Shown here: positions 63,501 through 64,000 of the stretch, piece after piece
Layout of the letters: each line of letters starts with the position of its first letter
Numbering within the stretch: position 1 is the first letter of the stretch
Source of the DNA: an uncultured Bacteroidota bacterium
GTDB lineage: Bacteria > Bacteroidota > Bacteroidia > NS11-12g > UBA9320
Reading direction: 5' to 3'
DNA: 64,000 nucleotides
Assembly: GCA_937124965.1 (NCBI GenBank)
Contig: CAKZLB010000005.1
Coordinates: 1 to 64,000 of the forward strand
Translations under genes and position numbers: made by a program
The notes under the pieces: model-generated
Seen by the model: the letters and a program-made list of their open reading frames with translations, nothing else
Databases searched by the model: none
What the model was told of the DNA's origin: nothing

Positions 63501-64000
63501 CGCTGCCGCATTGGGTTTCTTGCCAATGGCTGTTTCTACTTCTGCAGGAGCGGAAGTACAGAAACCATTGGCAACTGTTGTAGTAGGTGGATTGATATCC
63601 GCATCGATATTAACCTTAATCGTTTTGCCTATTTTATACGTACTTTTTGAACAGAAAGATAACACTAAGCTCAAACTAAAAGGAAAACGAGTGATGAGTT
63701 TGTTGCTTTTATTTATTCCGTTGTTGAGCTTTAGTCAGACCAACACCATAACCCAAGAACAAGCCGTTGAAATTGCACTACGCAACAATCAAACTTTGAG
63801 AGCATCGGCACTTAGAATTGATCAACGAAATCAATTGGTTAAAACCTCTTTCGATATTGACAAAACAGAAATATATTTTAATAAAGACGAAAACAACATT
63901 GCACCAAACAATATTGCACTAAACGTGTGGGGCGTTAATCAATCCATTCCATTTCCAACTATTTATGGCGCCAATCGAGATGTGCTTCGGTCGAAATATA
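60532..64000 (+). CDS. CusA/CzcA heavy-metal RND pump fused to a TolC-like domain, 3' end outside window
   Basis: The frame is open from ATG 60532 to the window edge (1156 codons). Residues 1-1040 are a complete heavy-metal-efflux RND protein: VPDITNNQVQI, GAIDFGIIIDGAVIIVEYI in helix 4 with the proton-relay acids, GGEFVPTLDEGDFVIQ, FTQPIEMRFNELITGVRAD and helices to LILTLIVLPILYVLFE-type ends. A Lys-rich bridge follows, then a signal-like helix at about 1054-1069 (MSLLLLFIPLLSFSQ) and a TolC/OMF start, ITQEQAVEIALRNNQTLRASA, with helical continuation. The fused arrangement occurs in Bacteroidota. Whether Cu, Co/Zn/Cd or another metal is moved cannot be told. Confidence 0.9.
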   Translation, partial: MKNDSLLERIIQYSIQHKLIVLMFSSAIIGFGIFSLSEIPIGAVPDITNNQVQILTTSRNLATEDVEKFLTYPVELEMANLPDVQEIRSISKFGLSVVTVVFDDRIGTYLPRQLIAEKIKTASEKIPVGFGTPFMGPISTGLGEIYQYTIEVDSAHKNTYTLSELRTIQDWIVKRQLSGIPGVVEVNTWGGHLKQYEVAVNPESLQSLNISVTQVYRALQKNNSVAGGGYIEKSNQAYFVRGEGLIRSIRDIENIVIDNRGGTPIFVKDVARVRFGHATRFGAITGNGEGEKVLGQVMMLKGANSKAVIDAVKERVKQISPSLPPGITINPFLERSELITKTTFTIAENLILGFLIVVFVVVLLLGNLRSGMVVASIIPMCLLFALSLMYLFNVDANLMSLGAIDFGIIIDGAVIIVEYIAFKITAKSSQILALPKNEQQALKDKITFQGASKMMHSAVFGQLIIIIVFIPILSLVGVEGKMFRPMALVFCFALIGAMILCFTYVPVMVSLFIKPTNPKKNTLSKRLNSLLEKSYNPIIVKALRRKKTVLTFAVLLLLFSGFIFSRMGGEFVPTLDEGDFVIQPVLKTGTSLSNTVQATTQIESILKRFPEVEQVVSRIGAAEVPTDPMSMEESDVMIKLLPKKYWISADTKDALADTFKRALSEIPGVEFEFTQPIEMRFNELITGVRADLAIKVFGEDLTILTQKALQIESAIRHIDGAADITVEKIEGLPQMSVVYNRQLIAKYGINVEELNDLITMGFAGKTAGTVLEGEKQFDLVIRYENQHRQNIEDLESMTIRLPNGNQLPLRECATISYTKGPAKISRDNTKRRIVVGVNVRNRDLESVVNDVQKTINANIKLPVGYTIEYGGQFENLRTARQRLIVAVPIALLLIFILLYFAFKSVKQALLIYSAIPMSAIGGIILLNLRDLPFSISAGVGFIALFGIAVLNGIVLIEEFNELKADGVRNIHKRILLGTRNRLRPVLLTASAAALGFLPMAVSTSAGAEVQKPLATVVVGGLISASILTLIVLPILYVLFEQKDNTKLKLKGKRVMSLLLLFIPLLSFSQTNTITQEQAVEIALRNNQTLRASALRIDQRNQLVKTSFDIDKTEIYFNKDENNIAPNNIALNVWGVNQSIPFPTIYGANRDVLRSKY

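Noticed and set aside
1-64000. tRNA, rRNA, transposase, phage or toxin-antitoxin genes
   Set aside because: Looked for in all intergenic spaces and among the products; none was recognised by reading, though a covariance-model search was not possible.

Overview
The window looks like chromosome of a member of the Bacteroidota, most likely a free-living (marine or freshwater) Flavobacteriales-type organism. The evidence is AT-rich DNA, start codons mostly without Shine-Dalgarno motifs, repeated promoter elements of the Bacteroidota form TAnnTTTG, secreted proteins ending in type IX secretion (T9SS) type A and type B sorting domains, a TamL-type lipoprotein form of TamA, PorT-like outer-membrane barrels, and a CusA pump fused to a TolC-like domain. 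No rRNA, tRNA, CRISPR array, insertion sequence or prophage was recognised. Species cannot be named from the sequence.

Layout. 1-9.3 kb: a cut-off secreted Ig-like protein, lysA, an M48 lipoprotein protease, tamL, a SpoU/TrmH rRNA methyltransferase, an inositol-monophosphatase-family protein and a T9SS-exported amidase. 9.3-20 kb: an RND/MMPL exporter convergent with a sugar-porter MFS, a 640-bp non-coding stretch, the ileS-traR/dksA-lspA operon, an envelope protein built from eight 23-residue repeats plus a peptidoglycan-binding domain, and a secreted thioredoxin. 20-33 kb, all minus strand: a Na+:alanine/glycine symporter coupled to an unlisted 56-aa membrane micro-ORF, a ferredoxin-NlpC/P60 pair, an operon of T9SS protein, rhodanese and seven-haem cytochrome, and a 1761-aa PKD protein with a type B sorting domain. 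33-46 kb: PASTA protein plus a tandem-fused Ddl, TlpA-like thioredoxin, uvrA, an ECF sigma factor with a structured leader and a small partner, a response regulator and five-PAS kinase, arginase, DUF58 and trxA. 46-51 kb: M23 lipoprotein, TonB-C-like protein, orphan kinase, cyclase-family hydrolase and glycosyltransferase 9. 51-57.6 kb: SUMF1-type lipoprotein, then a four-gene cassette of two tandem TPR/outer-membrane-barrel paralogues and two unrecognised lipoproteins. 57.6-64 kb: an OmpR-type two-component system, a VIT1/CCC1 transporter and the CusA-TolC fusion, cut by the window end.

How it fits together. Much of the window is cell-envelope biology: peptidoglycan precursor synthesis and turnover (lysA, tandem Ddl, PASTA, amidase, NlpC/P60, M23), outer-membrane assembly (TamL, LspA) and exported surface proteins. 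The most informative new signals are regulatory. An 11-bp-period direct repeat lies upstream of both the response-regulator gene and the CusA gene, at the same 51-bp distance from the -7 element, which points to a self-contained metal-responsive regulon. The ECF sigma leader can fold so that its GAGG/start region is masked. The best candidate for an undescribed system is the 53.1-57.6 kb cassette of two barrels and two lipoproteins.
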